A stretch of DNA of 64,000 bases. Source: Clostridioides difficile_A (GTDB taxonomy: Bacteria; Bacillota; Clostridia; Peptostreptococcales; Peptostreptococcaceae). This document shows positions 19,069 through 27,109 of the stretch, one piece after another. How positions within the stretch are numbered: position 1 is the stretch's first letter; each line of letters opens with the position of its first letter. The notes beneath the pieces were generated by a model that did not search any database, had not been told where the DNA came from, and saw nothing but the letters and a program-made list of their open reading frames with translations. The position numbers were made by a program, and so were the translations under genes. Location: assembly GCA_945909635.1 (NCBI GenBank), contig OX246690.1, forward strand, positions 3,162,001 through 3,226,000, read 5' to 3'.

Positions 19069-19357
19069 AACCTACCTCCTAAATTACTATCTATACTAAA
19101 GTTTTTTATTGTTTTAATTAAACTTTACCCTTCATTATATCATAAGTTTATCTAAAATACATACAATACAAAAATGACTTACTACTCGTAAGTCATTTCA
19201 TTGGATACACTACATCCCCCTAAATTGGCACAATAATACACCATCAAATGTATATTATATGCCTTAAAATAAAATTTATATCTAATCTTTATATAGTTTT
19301 AACCTTATTAAAATATAATAATTTCTTTTTATAATAATTTTATATAATTGCTTCTAT
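19069..19357. other. Intergenic region between agrD and the SCIFF maturase
   Basis: This AT-rich gap contains the agrBD terminator (19172-19198) and the maturase ribosome site. All three minus-strand frames were read: no cysteine-rich 40-50 residue ORF is present; the longest is a 20-codon ORF at 19182-19244 that runs into the terminator hairpin. Confidence 0.6.
19172..19198 (-). terminator. Terminator of agrBD
   Basis: An 11-bp perfect inverted repeat (AAATGACTTAC/GTAAGTCATTT) with a 5-base loop, followed on the minus strand by TTTTTGTATT, lies about 160 bases after agrD. Confidence 0.8.
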
Positions 19358-19504
19358 TTAATTTATCTTCTTTAAATTCTTAATTTCTTTAGGAACTTTA
19401 GGTTGATGTATAATCCATGGACAAGTACTATTAGCCGACAAGATGGCAGTGCTAAGTGCTAATGAACTAGCAAACTTCATAAATTTTACAAAAAACTTCT
19501 TCAT
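19358..19504 (-). CDS. agrD: Autoinducing peptide precursor AgrD
   Basis: This 48-residue peptide has the three-part AgrD layout: an amphipathic N-terminal leader (MKKFFVKFMKFASSLALSTA), a central core STCPWII with the single cysteine at residue 28 that would form the thiolactone, and a charged proline-containing C-terminal recognition tail (HQPKVPKEIKNLKKIN). The ATG at 19504 lies three bases after the agrB stop, with GGGGAG nine bases upstream inside agrB. The core agrees with the C. difficile Agr1 signal as I recall it. No agrC or agrA is adjacent. Confidence 0.93.
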   Translation of the reverse strand: MKKFFVKFMKFASSLALSTAILSANSTCPWIIHQPKVPKEIKNLKKIN

Positions 19505-19507
19505 AAC

Positions 19508-20113
19508 TTAATTCTCCCCCACACATATTTTACTTAAATTCTTAGCTTTTAATTTCCCTAATACCAACATTATAAAAATCCAAAACATAGCAAATGCGCT
19601 ATATATGAAATAATCTACAAATACATTCAATAAAAAGCTTAAAACTGTCATTAATAATATTATTGTAGATACAAATACAGCAACTTTTTTGTAAGTTAAC
19701 TTTTCTCTATCACTTATAGGATTACTTCTATGTTCTATTGGACAGAGAATACAAATCCCAACCCAACTAATGCTTGCAGTAACCATAATGATATTTTTAA
19801 ATAAGTATAAATTTAGATTTTCTATAATTAATATTGTAGACAAAATTATAAAAACAAAAGTCAATAGGCACCTAAAATAATTGTCTGCATGATACCCACC
19901 TGAAAATTGTCTTATTGGACAGTAACACATTAAAAAAAACAATATATATGTAAATTTGCCAAATAAAAAACCTATGAGCAGCATGGTCGTTACATTAACT
20001 ATAAAAGCTATCAATATTTCAAATCCATAAGAATAAACTTTTGATTCATTATTATCTATCATATTATTACAAATTAAAACAGATGTCATTTTATCAGCAG
20101 ATTTCTTAAACAT
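19508..20113 (-). CDS. agrB: AgrB-family peptide-processing membrane protease
   Basis: This 201-residue integral membrane cysteine endopeptidase cuts the C-terminal tail of AgrD and helps cyclise the signal peptide. The catalytic His and Cys are visible in GGYHADNYFRC (seven residues apart, as in AgrB proteins), preceded by PIRQFS. About five membrane segments follow. The ATG at 20113 was chosen because GGAGG lies five bases upstream; an in-frame TTG at 20125 is part of that ribosome site. It is directly followed by agrD. Confidence 0.93.
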   Translation of the reverse strand: MFKKSADKMTSVLICNNMIDNNESKVYSYGFEILIAFIVNVTTMLLIGFLFGKFTYILFFLMCYCPIRQFSGGYHADNYFRCLLTFVFIILSTILIIENLNLYLFKNIIMVTASISWVGICILCPIEHRSNPISDREKLTYKKVAVFVSTIILLMTVLSFLLNVFVDYFIYSAFAMFWIFIMLVLGKLKAKNLSKICVGEN

Positions 20114-20142
20114 TTTTACCTCCAAAAAAATTTTACATACAT

Positions 20143-20171
20143 AGAATACCTTCTTTTTTGAGAAAATTCAA
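20143..20171 (-). promoter_or_regulatory. Predicted sigma-A-type promoter of agrBD
   Basis: On the minus strand TTGAAT (20166-20171) and TATTCT (20143-20148) are 17 bases apart, about 30 bases upstream of the agrB start. Confidence 0.5.
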
Positions 20172-20216
20172 TATACTTTACAAAACTAGTTGCTAAAATT
20201 GTAAAACTGGTCAAAA

Positions 20217-20236
20217 AAAGACCTATATAAGTCTTT
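20217..20236 (-). terminator. Palindrome with T-run upstream of agrB
   Basis: The 20-base near-palindrome AAAGACCTATATAAGTCTTT is followed on the minus strand by seven Ts. It looks like a second terminator for the gene ending at 20357, insulating agrBD; its tiny loop also allows an operator reading. Confidence 0.5.
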
Positions 20237-20302
20237 AGATATTCTTTATATAACAAAATAATTATAATAAAATACTTTTACTATTTTTTATATACATAAA
20301 AA

Positions 20303-20330
20303 CACCTAACTTATTACTATAAGCTAGGTG
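20303..20330 (-). terminator. Terminator of the repeat-protein gene
   Basis: A 12-bp inverted repeat (CACCTAACTTAT/ATAAGCTAGGTG, one mismatch) with a 4-base loop and TTTTTATG after it on the minus strand follows the stop at 20357. Confidence 0.8.
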
Positions 20331-20356
20331 CCTTTACATATATTTTTCTATATATT

Positions 20357-21787
20357 TCAACTTTGTTTTTGTTTTACATATTGTAGTGCTTTTCTATTCT
20401 GTTTTACTGCTTCCAAGCAAATTTTTTCTGTTTGATTATCAACAAATTCCAAAGCTCTATAGTTTTGTCTTACTGCTTCTAAACATACTTCTTCTGTTTG
20501 TTTATTTACATATTTCAACATTCTGTAATCTTGCTTCACTGCTTTTAAACAAACTTCTTCTGTCTGCTCTTTCACATATTTAAGAGCTTCATAACTTTGA
20601 TTTACTGCTTCTAAGCAAACTTTTTCTGTTTGTTTCTTTACATACTGTAAAGCATTATAATTTTCTCTTACTGCCTCTATACACATTAATTCTGTCTGAT
20701 TTTCTATATATTTAAGAGCCTTTCCATTTTGTTTTACTGCTTCTACAAAAACTCTTTCTGTTGGAACTTTTACATAGCTTAATATTTCTTTTATTTGAAG
20801 TTCTTCAAATGAATCTTTTATTGCCTCTATACATATATCTTCTGTCTGTTTTTTTACATATTGCAAGACTTTCCCATTTTGTCTAACTGCTTCTATACAT
20901 ATATCTTCTGTCTGTTCTTTTACATATTGTAGTGCTCTTCCATCATTTCTAACTGCTTCCATACATATATCTTCTGTCTGTTTTTTTACATATTGTAGTG
21001 CCATATAACTTCTTCTAACTGCTTCTATACATATTTTTTCTGTCTGTTCATTTACATAATACAATGCAAAATCATTCTGTTTTACTGCTTCTATACATAT
21101 TTCTTCGGTTTGTTCTTCCACACAAGGTAGAGCACTATAGTTTTCTTTTACTGCTTCTAAACATATAGTTGAAGTTTGTTCTTTAACATAAGCTAAAGAT
21201 TTTCCATCTTTTTTTACTGCTTCCAAACATATAGTTGGAGTTTGCTCTTTTATGTCTTTAAGTATTTCTGCAACATCATTTTTTGATGCCATTTCTATAA
21301 ATGCTAGACATACATCTTCAGTCTGCTCTTCTACAAATTTAAAAACTTCCATAACATCATGAGTAGATGCATGTTTTATAGCCTCAATTAGTACATTATC
21401 AGTCTTATCATTTATGTAATATAAAGCTCTGTAGTTTTGTTTAACGGCTTCTATACAAATATCCTCAGACTGATTTGTTATATACTTAAGAGCTTTGTAT
21501 GTCTGTTTAACGGCTTCCATACATACCTTATAAGTCTTATTTTTTACAAACTCAATTATAGTCCCATCCTGTTTTACTGCTAGTAAACACATTTCTTCTG
21601 TCTGATTTTCTATGTCTTTTAATTCTCTGTAATCATACTTTACTCTGCTTAAGTCATTTAAATGTACTTTATTGTCTTGCTTTAAACTCTCCTCATTATC
21701 CTCTATATCATCCTCAAATTCTTCATCATCTAAATAGTCATCTTTTTCTGGTAAAAATATAGATTTAATTTTATTTTTTATATCCAT
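20357..21787 (-). CDS. Repeat protein of 18 short QTE-CxEAV units (DUF4116-like)
   Basis: This 476-residue, probably cytoplasmic protein has an acidic N-terminal segment (about 14-35) and then 18 copies of a unit of about 24 residues with consensus V-K-x-Q-T-E-x-I-C-x-E-A-V-x-Q-N-x-x-A-L-x-Y. Units 4, 5 and 12 are longer by up to about 10 residues, and unit 13 is degenerate (VPTERVFVEAV). The pattern resembles DUF4116 repeats, which form helical-hairpin solenoids. No signal peptide, membrane segment or catalytic motif is seen, so a binding or scaffold role is only inference. GGAGG lies eight bases before the ATG. It stands alone between terminators. Confidence 0.75.
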   Translation of the reverse strand: MDIKNKIKSIFLPEKDDYLDDEEFEDDIEDNEESLKQDNKVHLNDLSRVKYDYRELKDIENQTEEMCLLAVKQDGTIIEFVKNKTYKVCMEAVKQTYKALKYITNQSEDICIEAVKQNYRALYYINDKTDNVLIEAIKHASTHDVMEVFKFVEEQTEDVCLAFIEMASKNDVAEILKDIKEQTPTICLEAVKKDGKSLAYVKEQTSTICLEAVKENYSALPCVEEQTEEICIEAVKQNDFALYYVNEQTEKICIEAVRRSYMALQYVKKQTEDICMEAVRNDGRALQYVKEQTEDICIEAVRQNGKVLQYVKKQTEDICIEAIKDSFEELQIKEILSYVKVPTERVFVEAVKQNGKALKYIENQTELMCIEAVRENYNALQYVKKQTEKVCLEAVNQSYEALKYVKEQTEEVCLKAVKQDYRMLKYVNKQTEEVCLEAVRQNYRALEFVDNQTEKICLEAVKQNRKALQYVKQKQS

Positions 21788-22131
21788 AAAATTAACCTCC
21801 TTTAATACGATTTTATCATTAAAGTAAATCGTTTTTAAGTATTTATTTAATTAATTTTATATTAAGTTCCTTTAAAAGTCTATTCATTGTCGACAGATTA
21901 TATTTTACATTAATAAATTTATTTTACATATGTGGGGTAATAAAGTTAATAGTGGACATTTTCCATCCCATTAGTATACACTATTTATATTTATTACTCA
22001 TTTATAGTGATTTTTTTCAATTTTTTTATTATTTACTATATCATAATTATCCAATTTATGATATTATTTAAATATAATATAAGTTTTATAAAGTATATTA
22101 AATATATTATAAAGATGGAGGTCGAGTAATT
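21788..22131. other. Divergent intergenic region
   Basis: About 340 AT-rich bases between two divergent genes of unknown function; it should hold both promoters. A TTGTCGACA sequence occurs near 21887. No ORF or clear hairpin is seen. Confidence 0.4.
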
Positions 22132-22797
22132 TTGAAAGGAAACATAGTACAATTTAATTTTGCAGATATAGAGGAAGAAGTATATTCGTTAGATTATGCC
22201 ATAGCATGGAATACAGACGAGGAAAACGTAAGCATAATCCCATTTACAAATAAATTCTGTAAAGAATCTATAGAATCTTTTTGTCTAGGTAAGATTGACA
22301 ACTTTGTTGAAATATTAAATGAAGGATTTGTTGAAAATCATCATTATGTGCATTTAGATAAAATAATCAATGTCCCTAAGAAAAAGGTTAATTTAGTTTA
22401 TCAACAAGACACACATGGTTATCTTTTAAGAGATGATAATAATGACCTTATTCCTGCAAAAATAACTTCAGAACAATCTAAATCCATATCAAATAAGATG
22501 GAGTTATTCTGTGCTGGTGAAGAAAAATGTTTAATCAATATATTACTAAAGGCTGACCCATCATATATTTTAGATGTAGATAGTATAAAGGATAAGAACA
22601 TTTTAAACTTAGGTTATGAGTCTATTGATAGATACAAGGAATACAATTTTGATGATGATAAAATCTTAATATTTTTTATAAATAAAAAGCGTTACTCAGT
22701 AATTATGAAAAAAACAAATAATTCTAATAATGATTTAACTGCTAGAAATAATGCTATTAAAGAATTATTTACTACTAATGCAGCAAGTCTTAACTAG
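22132..22797 (+). CDS. Hypothetical protein
   Basis: I do not recognise this 221-residue soluble protein. It starts with TTG, supported by GGAGG ten bases upstream. It is acidic, lacks a signal peptide and membrane segments, and shows alternating hydrophobic stretches compatible with a mixed alpha/beta fold (for example VNLVYQQDTHGYLLRDDNNDLIPAKI around residues 86-110). It is single-gene, divergent from the repeat protein, and closed by a terminator at 22846. Confidence 0.65.
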   Translation: MKGNIVQFNFADIEEEVYSLDYAIAWNTDEENVSIIPFTNKFCKESIESFCLGKIDNFVEILNEGFVENHHYVHLDKIINVPKKKVNLVYQQDTHGYLLRDDNNDLIPAKITSEQSKSISNKMELFCAGEEKCLINILLKADPSYILDVDSIKDKNILNLGYESIDRYKEYNFDDDKILIFFINKKRYSVIMKKTNNSNNDLTARNNAIKELFTTNAASLN

Positions 22798-22845
22798 AAT
22801 TACAAGTTTAGCTCATATTACCAATTAAATTAATAATAATATACA

Positions 22846-22875
22846 AAATGGGAGTAGATAATTCTACTCCCATTT
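22846..22875 (+). terminator. Terminator of the hypothetical gene
   Basis: A 12-bp perfect inverted repeat (AAATGGGAGTAG/CTACTCCCATTT) with a 6-base loop lies about 50 bases after the stop at 22797. Confidence 0.85.
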
Positions 22876-23222
22876 ATTTATAATAAACAAATAAATCCAT
22901 AAACCCATTGAGTGATTATAATTTTTAGATTGTGTTATCTTGCATTTTTAAATTTAAGGTAACTTTCTATTCTAAACTTTAATCTCTATATCAATATCAT
23001 CAACTGTAACCACTTACAATTAAATCTTTAATAATCAAACTTTAGACTATCTATATTAAAACTCAAATTAGATTCAGGATTTATTTGGATATCACATTTA
23101 TTTTATTAACTTTTATTTAATTATCCTTTATTTATAAACTTAGTCTTCCCTTAATTCTATTATTAAATACTTTTAATTATTTTTCAATACAATATTAATT
23201 TTTAACAATATTTATTTTAGAT
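22876..23222. other. Intergenic region, nothing recognised
   Basis: About 350 very AT-rich bases between convergent genes. No ORF above about 20 codons with a ribosome site, no strong hairpin and no known riboswitch is seen. Confidence 0.4.
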
Positions 23223-24488
23223 TTATTTTGTAAAGCCAGACACTTTCCACACTCCCTTTTCATTTACAATATCAATATTAATATCTGAGAAAGTTCCTCT
23301 TCCAGTGTCACTCATTATATCATTACCCCCAAATATAACATTATAACATCTCTTATCATTTTCTTTTAAATCAATCTTTTCCATATATACAATTTTATCA
23401 TTATTAATATAATCTGGTAAATTCATCCCAAACTTAGTATCATTAAAAAGCTTATGATTATCCAAATTAATGAAGAGAGTACTTATCTTACTTTCTACAT
23501 CCATAGTAGTTAATAAAACCTTTGTATTATTTTCTTTTATAGCCTTTATATACATTTTTATTAAATCCTCATTACTTAACTTTGATACCTCTATATATAA
23601 AGAATTTGACTTATCTATACAATTATCATCTACCCATGTATTTAAGTCTTCTTTTGTCACTTCCTTAAAACTATGTCTTTTTAAGCTAATAGCATTCCCT
23701 TCATGCCTTCCAGAATCAATATACGCACCTACAATTTTTCCTTCATACCTTATTATTATACCTCTAGTACTTAATAGAGTATCTTCAAGTTCATCTGATA
23801 ACGGTTCATTTAAATTGTATATCTCAGCAGTAATCTCTTTTGATTTTAAGTTTGAAAAATCTAACCCTATATCTTTAGATAGCTCTATATTATATGCCCA
23901 GTACATCCTCTCTACTGTATCTTCTGATGAATACTTAAAATTATTTGGAATTGTTTTTTGTTGAGATGATATTAGAAAACTTGGCGTCCAGTTATACTTT
24001 TTAAAAAGTTCATTTACATCATTAGGTACTTTTGAATATTGAGGTCTAAATTCTTCAAGTGATGATATTAACCTAAAAAAATCATGTGGTACATTAAATT
24101 TTTCATTATCATATTCAATCTTTCCAATATTATGTATACTATCATATGAGTAATTTATAATTTTTTGTTCTCCATCACCATTATAAAAATTTATACTCTG
24201 ACTTTTTAATGTAATCTCATTCATATCTTCCCCATCATAATACTCTACATTATTTAAATAGTTTAATATTTCATTTATTAAATGTTTATCTGAAATTAAA
24301 ATTGGCTTATGCTCTTTTTCTTGGCTAATATTATTGTAAATTTCTATTTTTTTTGTATCTTTTAAATCTAAATATACTTTTTTATCATATTTGTTACTTA
24401 TTAGGTTGTTTTGTGTATTTAAATATAATATTATAGAACTCAAAATAAGTATAGCTATGATGAATACCTTTGTGTTTTTACTTTTCAA
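23223..24488 (-). CDS. Membrane-anchored protein with C-terminal DUF4829-like domain
   Basis: This protein of about 421 residues has one N-terminal membrane helix (about 8-25, VFIIAILILSSIILYL) and a large extracytoplasmic region. The C-terminal ~120 residues (LSNEDLIKMYIKAIKENN...GVWKVSGFTK) resemble the DUF4829/NTF2-like domains of clostridial surface proteins; the middle part contains GIIIRYEGKIVGAYIDSGRHEG, typical of small sporulation- or envelope-linked DUFs. Function unknown. The start is set at the TTG at 24488 because GGAGG lies eight bases upstream; the ATG at 24503 is inside that ribosome site. It is a single gene. Confidence 0.65.
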   Translation of the reverse strand: MKSKNTKVFIIAILILSSIILYLNTQNNLISNKYDKKVYLDLKDTKKIEIYNNISQEKEHKPILISDKHLINEILNYLNNVEYYDGEDMNEITLKSQSINFYNGDGEQKIINYSYDSIHNIGKIEYDNEKFNVPHDFFRLISSLEEFRPQYSKVPNDVNELFKKYNWTPSFLISSQQKTIPNNFKYSSEDTVERMYWAYNIELSKDIGLDFSNLKSKEITAEIYNLNEPLSDELEDTLLSTRGIIIRYEGKIVGAYIDSGRHEGNAISLKRHSFKEVTKEDLNTWVDDNCIDKSNSLYIEVSKLSNEDLIKMYIKAIKENNTKVLLTTMDVESKISTLFINLDNHKLFNDTKFGMNLPDYINNDKIVYMEKIDLKENDKRCYNVIFGGNDIMSDTGRGTFSDINIDIVNEKGVWKVSGFTK

Positions 24489-24578
24489 ATTGTATACCTC
24501 CATTAAATATTTATTAGATGCAGACTATATTATTAATACCAAACCATAAATATTATAATATCTTAAATTATACAATAA

Positions 24579-24613
24579 AAAAGCCATAGTATATAGAACA
24601 AACTATGGCTTTT
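24579..24613 (-). terminator. Terminator of ptsI
   Basis: A 12-bp perfect inverted repeat (AAAAGCCATAGT/ACTATGGCTTTT) followed by Ts on the minus strand lies about 75 bases after the ptsI stop. Confidence 0.85.
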
Positions 24614-24686
24614 ACTTATTCATTAAATAATTTTTTACTATCTATAATCTACATAAATAAGTATTTATATAGATATAATTTAATAA

Positions 24687-26399
24687 TTACATATTAAAAG
24701 TAGTTTCAATATATTTCTTTATTTCTTCAGCAGTACCCATATTAAGTACCTCATCAGCTAATTTTTTCATATCGGCTTCTTTAACTGAAGTTATTAATTT
24801 TCTAGCAGGAAGTATTGATATTGGAGACATAGAGAACTCATCTAATCCCATACCTAAAAGTATTGGTATCATTTTTTGGTCTCCAGCAGATTCTCCACAC
24901 ATACCTGCCCATTTACCTTCTTTATGTGCATTGTCTATAACAGTCTTTATAAGTCTTAAAACAGCTGGATTAAATTGATTATAAAGATAGCTTATTTTTT
25001 GATTCATTCTATCAACTGCACAAGTATATTGAATTAAGTCATTAGTTCCTATAGAGAAGAAGTCTACATGTTTAGCTAGTACATCAGATATTACAGCAGC
25101 AGATGGCACTTCTATCATCATACCAATTTCTACATCTTTAGCATAAGTTATACCTTCAGAATCAAGTTCTGCTAAAACTTCTTTTACAACTTCTTTAGCT
25201 TGTAATAATTCTTCTAAAGAGGAAATCATAGGGAACATGATTCTTAGTTTTCCATGAACACTTGCTCTGTATAAAGCTCTTAATTGAGTCTTAAATATAT
25301 CTTTTCTGTCTAAGCAAAGTCTTATTGCTCTATAACCTAAGAATGGATTCATTTCAGGTTCCATGCTTAAATAACTTAATTCTTTATCTCCACCTATATC
25401 CAATGTTCTTATAACTATAGGTTTTCCATCCATTCCTTCTAGTACAGCTTTGTAAGCTTCATATTGTATTTCTTCAGTTGGGAAAGAATCTCTATCCATG
25501 TATAAGAATTCTGTTCTATAAAGACCAACACCTTCAGCATCATTCTTTATTAGACCTTCTATATCATTAGGAGTTCCTATATTACCAGCTAATTCTACAT
25601 GCTTTCCATCTAAAGTCACAGATGCTTTTCCTTTTAATAACTGTAATGCTTTTCTCTCTTCTTCATATTTAGCTTTTAACTCAGTATATTTATTTATAGT
25701 ATCTTCATCTGGATTAACGATTACTTCACCAGTATCTCCATTGAAGACTACAAAATCTCCATCCTTAACATTTGAAGTTATATCACTTAATCCAACGATT
25801 GCAGCTATTTCTAAAGTTCTAGACATGATAGCTGTATGAGAAGTTCTTCCACCTATATCAGTTAAAAATCCTAAAACCATTTTTTTATTCATAGTTGCTG
25901 TATCTGATGGAGTTAAATCATGTGCTATTAATACTACTTCTTCACTTAAAGCAGATAAATCAACAACTTTAATTCCTAATATATGTCTAAGTATTCTATT
26001 TGTAACATCTTTTATATCTGCTGCTCTTTCTTTCATATATTCATTGTCCATAGACTCAAACATACTAACAAACATCTCTTTTATTTCATTTAAAGCATAC
26101 TCTGCGTTTACATTTTCAGTTTTAATCTTGTCTATTGCAGAACCAATTAATTCTGGGTCTTCTAAAACTAATAAATGTGCTTCAAATATTTCTGCCTCTT
26201 CTGCTCCTAATTCTTCAGAAGCCTTTTCCTTAACCTTTATTAATTCTTCTTTAGAAACTGCAACTGCATTTTCTAATTTAGCAATTTCCGCTTCAACATT
26301 ATCTATAGATTTTTTTTCAATTACTAATTCACTATGCTCAACTACTAACGCTTTCCCTAAAGCAACACCTGGAGAAGCACCTATTCCTTTGTAAGCCAT
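24687..26399 (-). CDS. ptsI: PTS enzyme I (phosphoenolpyruvate-protein phosphotransferase)
   Basis: This 570-residue cytoplasmic enzyme takes phosphate from PEP and passes it to HPr, starting the sugar phosphotransferase cascade. The phosphorylated histidine lies in GGRTSHTAIMSR (about 184-195); the PEP-binding barrel shows the RTLDIGGDKELSY, FLGYRAIRLCLD and GTNDLIQY motifs, and the C-terminal cysteine in GMCGESAGD. Length is normal. AGGAGG precedes the ATG. A 258-base gap, with a long hairpin, separates it from ptsH; in many Firmicutes the two genes are adjacent. Confidence 0.97.
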   Translation of the reverse strand: MAYKGIGASPGVALGKALVVEHSELVIEKKSIDNVEAEIAKLENAVAVSKEELIKVKEKASEELGAEEAEIFEAHLLVLEDPELIGSAIDKIKTENVNAEYALNEIKEMFVSMFESMDNEYMKERAADIKDVTNRILRHILGIKVVDLSALSEEVVLIAHDLTPSDTATMNKKMVLGFLTDIGGRTSHTAIMSRTLEIAAIVGLSDITSNVKDGDFVVFNGDTGEVIVNPDEDTINKYTELKAKYEEERKALQLLKGKASVTLDGKHVELAGNIGTPNDIEGLIKNDAEGVGLYRTEFLYMDRDSFPTEEIQYEAYKAVLEGMDGKPIVIRTLDIGGDKELSYLSMEPEMNPFLGYRAIRLCLDRKDIFKTQLRALYRASVHGKLRIMFPMISSLEELLQAKEVVKEVLAELDSEGITYAKDVEIGMMIEVPSAAVISDVLAKHVDFFSIGTNDLIQYTCAVDRMNQKISYLYNQFNPAVLRLIKTVIDNAHKEGKWAGMCGESAGDQKMIPILLGMGLDEFSMSPISILPARKLITSVKEADMKKLADEVLNMGTAEEIKKYIETTFNM

Positions 26400-26517
26400 A
26401 ACCCTACCTCCTAAAAAATATCTTCTGTATTTTCATACTAAATTTATGATTAAAAATATCTTATTTCATATTCTAAAATATTTGTATTTTCATACCCAGT
26501 TAACAATAGTCTTAATC

Positions 26518-26532
26518 TTCTGATTAAATAAA
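26518..26532. repeat. Dispersed 15-mer TTCTGATTAAATAAA, copy 1
   Basis: This 15-base sequence also occurs at 37770-37784 and 62200-62214, all intergenic and all upstream of minus-strand genes. Confidence 0.5.
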
Positions 26533-26536
26533 CATG

Positions 26537-26604
26537 AAAGTAACAAAGAAATTAAATATCTACAAATGTCAATCTGTATATGTTTAATGCTTCTCTGTTA
26601 CTTT
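26537..26604 (-). promoter_or_regulatory. Long imperfect hairpin between ptsH and ptsI
   Basis: AAAGTAACAAAGAA (26537-26550) pairs with TTCTCTGTTACTTT (26591-26604) over 14 bp with one mismatch; inside it ATTAAATAT and ATATGTTTAAT extend the stem. There is no T-run directly after it on the minus strand, so a processing or attenuation element in the ptsHI transcript is more likely than a terminator. Confidence 0.5.
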
Positions 26605-26657
26605 TACTTTAAGTAATGATTAGATTATAAATATCAAACTTAAAAAAATTATTATAT

Positions 26658-26918
26658 CTACTCTCCAAATCCACTTTCAACTAATTCAACCATTGCAGCT
26701 AAAGCTATTTCTTCATCGTCTCCATTTACAACTAACTTTAATTCTTCTCCTTGAGCTAAACCTAAACTCATTATTCCCATTATTGATTTTGCATTTACAG
26801 TCTTGTCTTTTGCTACAACCTCTACTGTTGATTTGAACTCAGCAGCCTTCTTAACAAACATTCCTGCTGGTCTAGCATGTAATCCACTTGCATTTTTGAT
26901 ACTAACTACTTTTTCCAT
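26658..26918 (-). CDS. ptsH: PTS phosphocarrier protein HPr
   Basis: This 86-residue protein carries phosphate from enzyme I to sugar-specific EIIA proteins. The phosphorylated His-15 region is NASGLHARPAGMF, and the regulatory Ser-46 region is KSIMGIMSLG, the target of HPr kinase in Firmicutes, so both catalytic and catabolite-repression roles are expected. AGGAGG lies eight to nine bases before the ATG. A TATAAT hexamer on the minus strand (27050-27055) lies about 130 bases upstream. Confidence 0.97.
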   Translation of the reverse strand: MEKVVSIKNASGLHARPAGMFVKKAAEFKSTVEVVAKDKTVNAKSIMGIMSLGLAQGEELKLVVNGDDEEIALAAMVELVESGFGE

Positions 26919-27109
26919 TTTTTAAATCCTCCTATAGACTTTACATTTTATATTTTTTAAAATTGTTTTCCTATTTTTTACTTTAATGGTACTTAGTGGT
27001 ACTTTTTTGTCCTATGGTCATTTTTTGTTCCCACTAGTGCTACAAAAATATTATACTACTAATATACACTTTTTTCGAGTATAATTACAAATTTTTTTTT
27101 GTTTTTTAT
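26919..27109 (-). promoter_or_regulatory. ptsH upstream region with direct repeats
   Basis: Between the patatin stop and ptsH there is a minus-strand TATAAT (27050-27055, no good -35 partner) and, downstream of it, the plus-strand direct repeat TGGTACTT at 26987-26994 and 26997-27004, ten bases apart. These would lie in the 5' leader. Confidence 0.35.

Noticed and set aside
19182..19244. A 20-codon minus-strand ORF with two cysteines (YYCANLGGCSV) between agrD and the SCIFF maturase, tempting as a precursor peptide.
   Set aside because: It lacks a good ribosome site, has only two cysteines, no leader, and its last codons and stop lie inside the agrBD terminator hairpin.
20357..21650. Regularly spaced DNA repeats resembling a CRISPR or satellite array.
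   Set aside because: They lie in one long open frame and encode the 24-residue units of the repeat protein; units vary at third positions and there are no unique spacers.
21887..21895. TTGTCGACA, similar to a Spo0A box.
   Set aside because: It differs from TGTCGAA at a key base, is single, and has no supporting promoter nearby.
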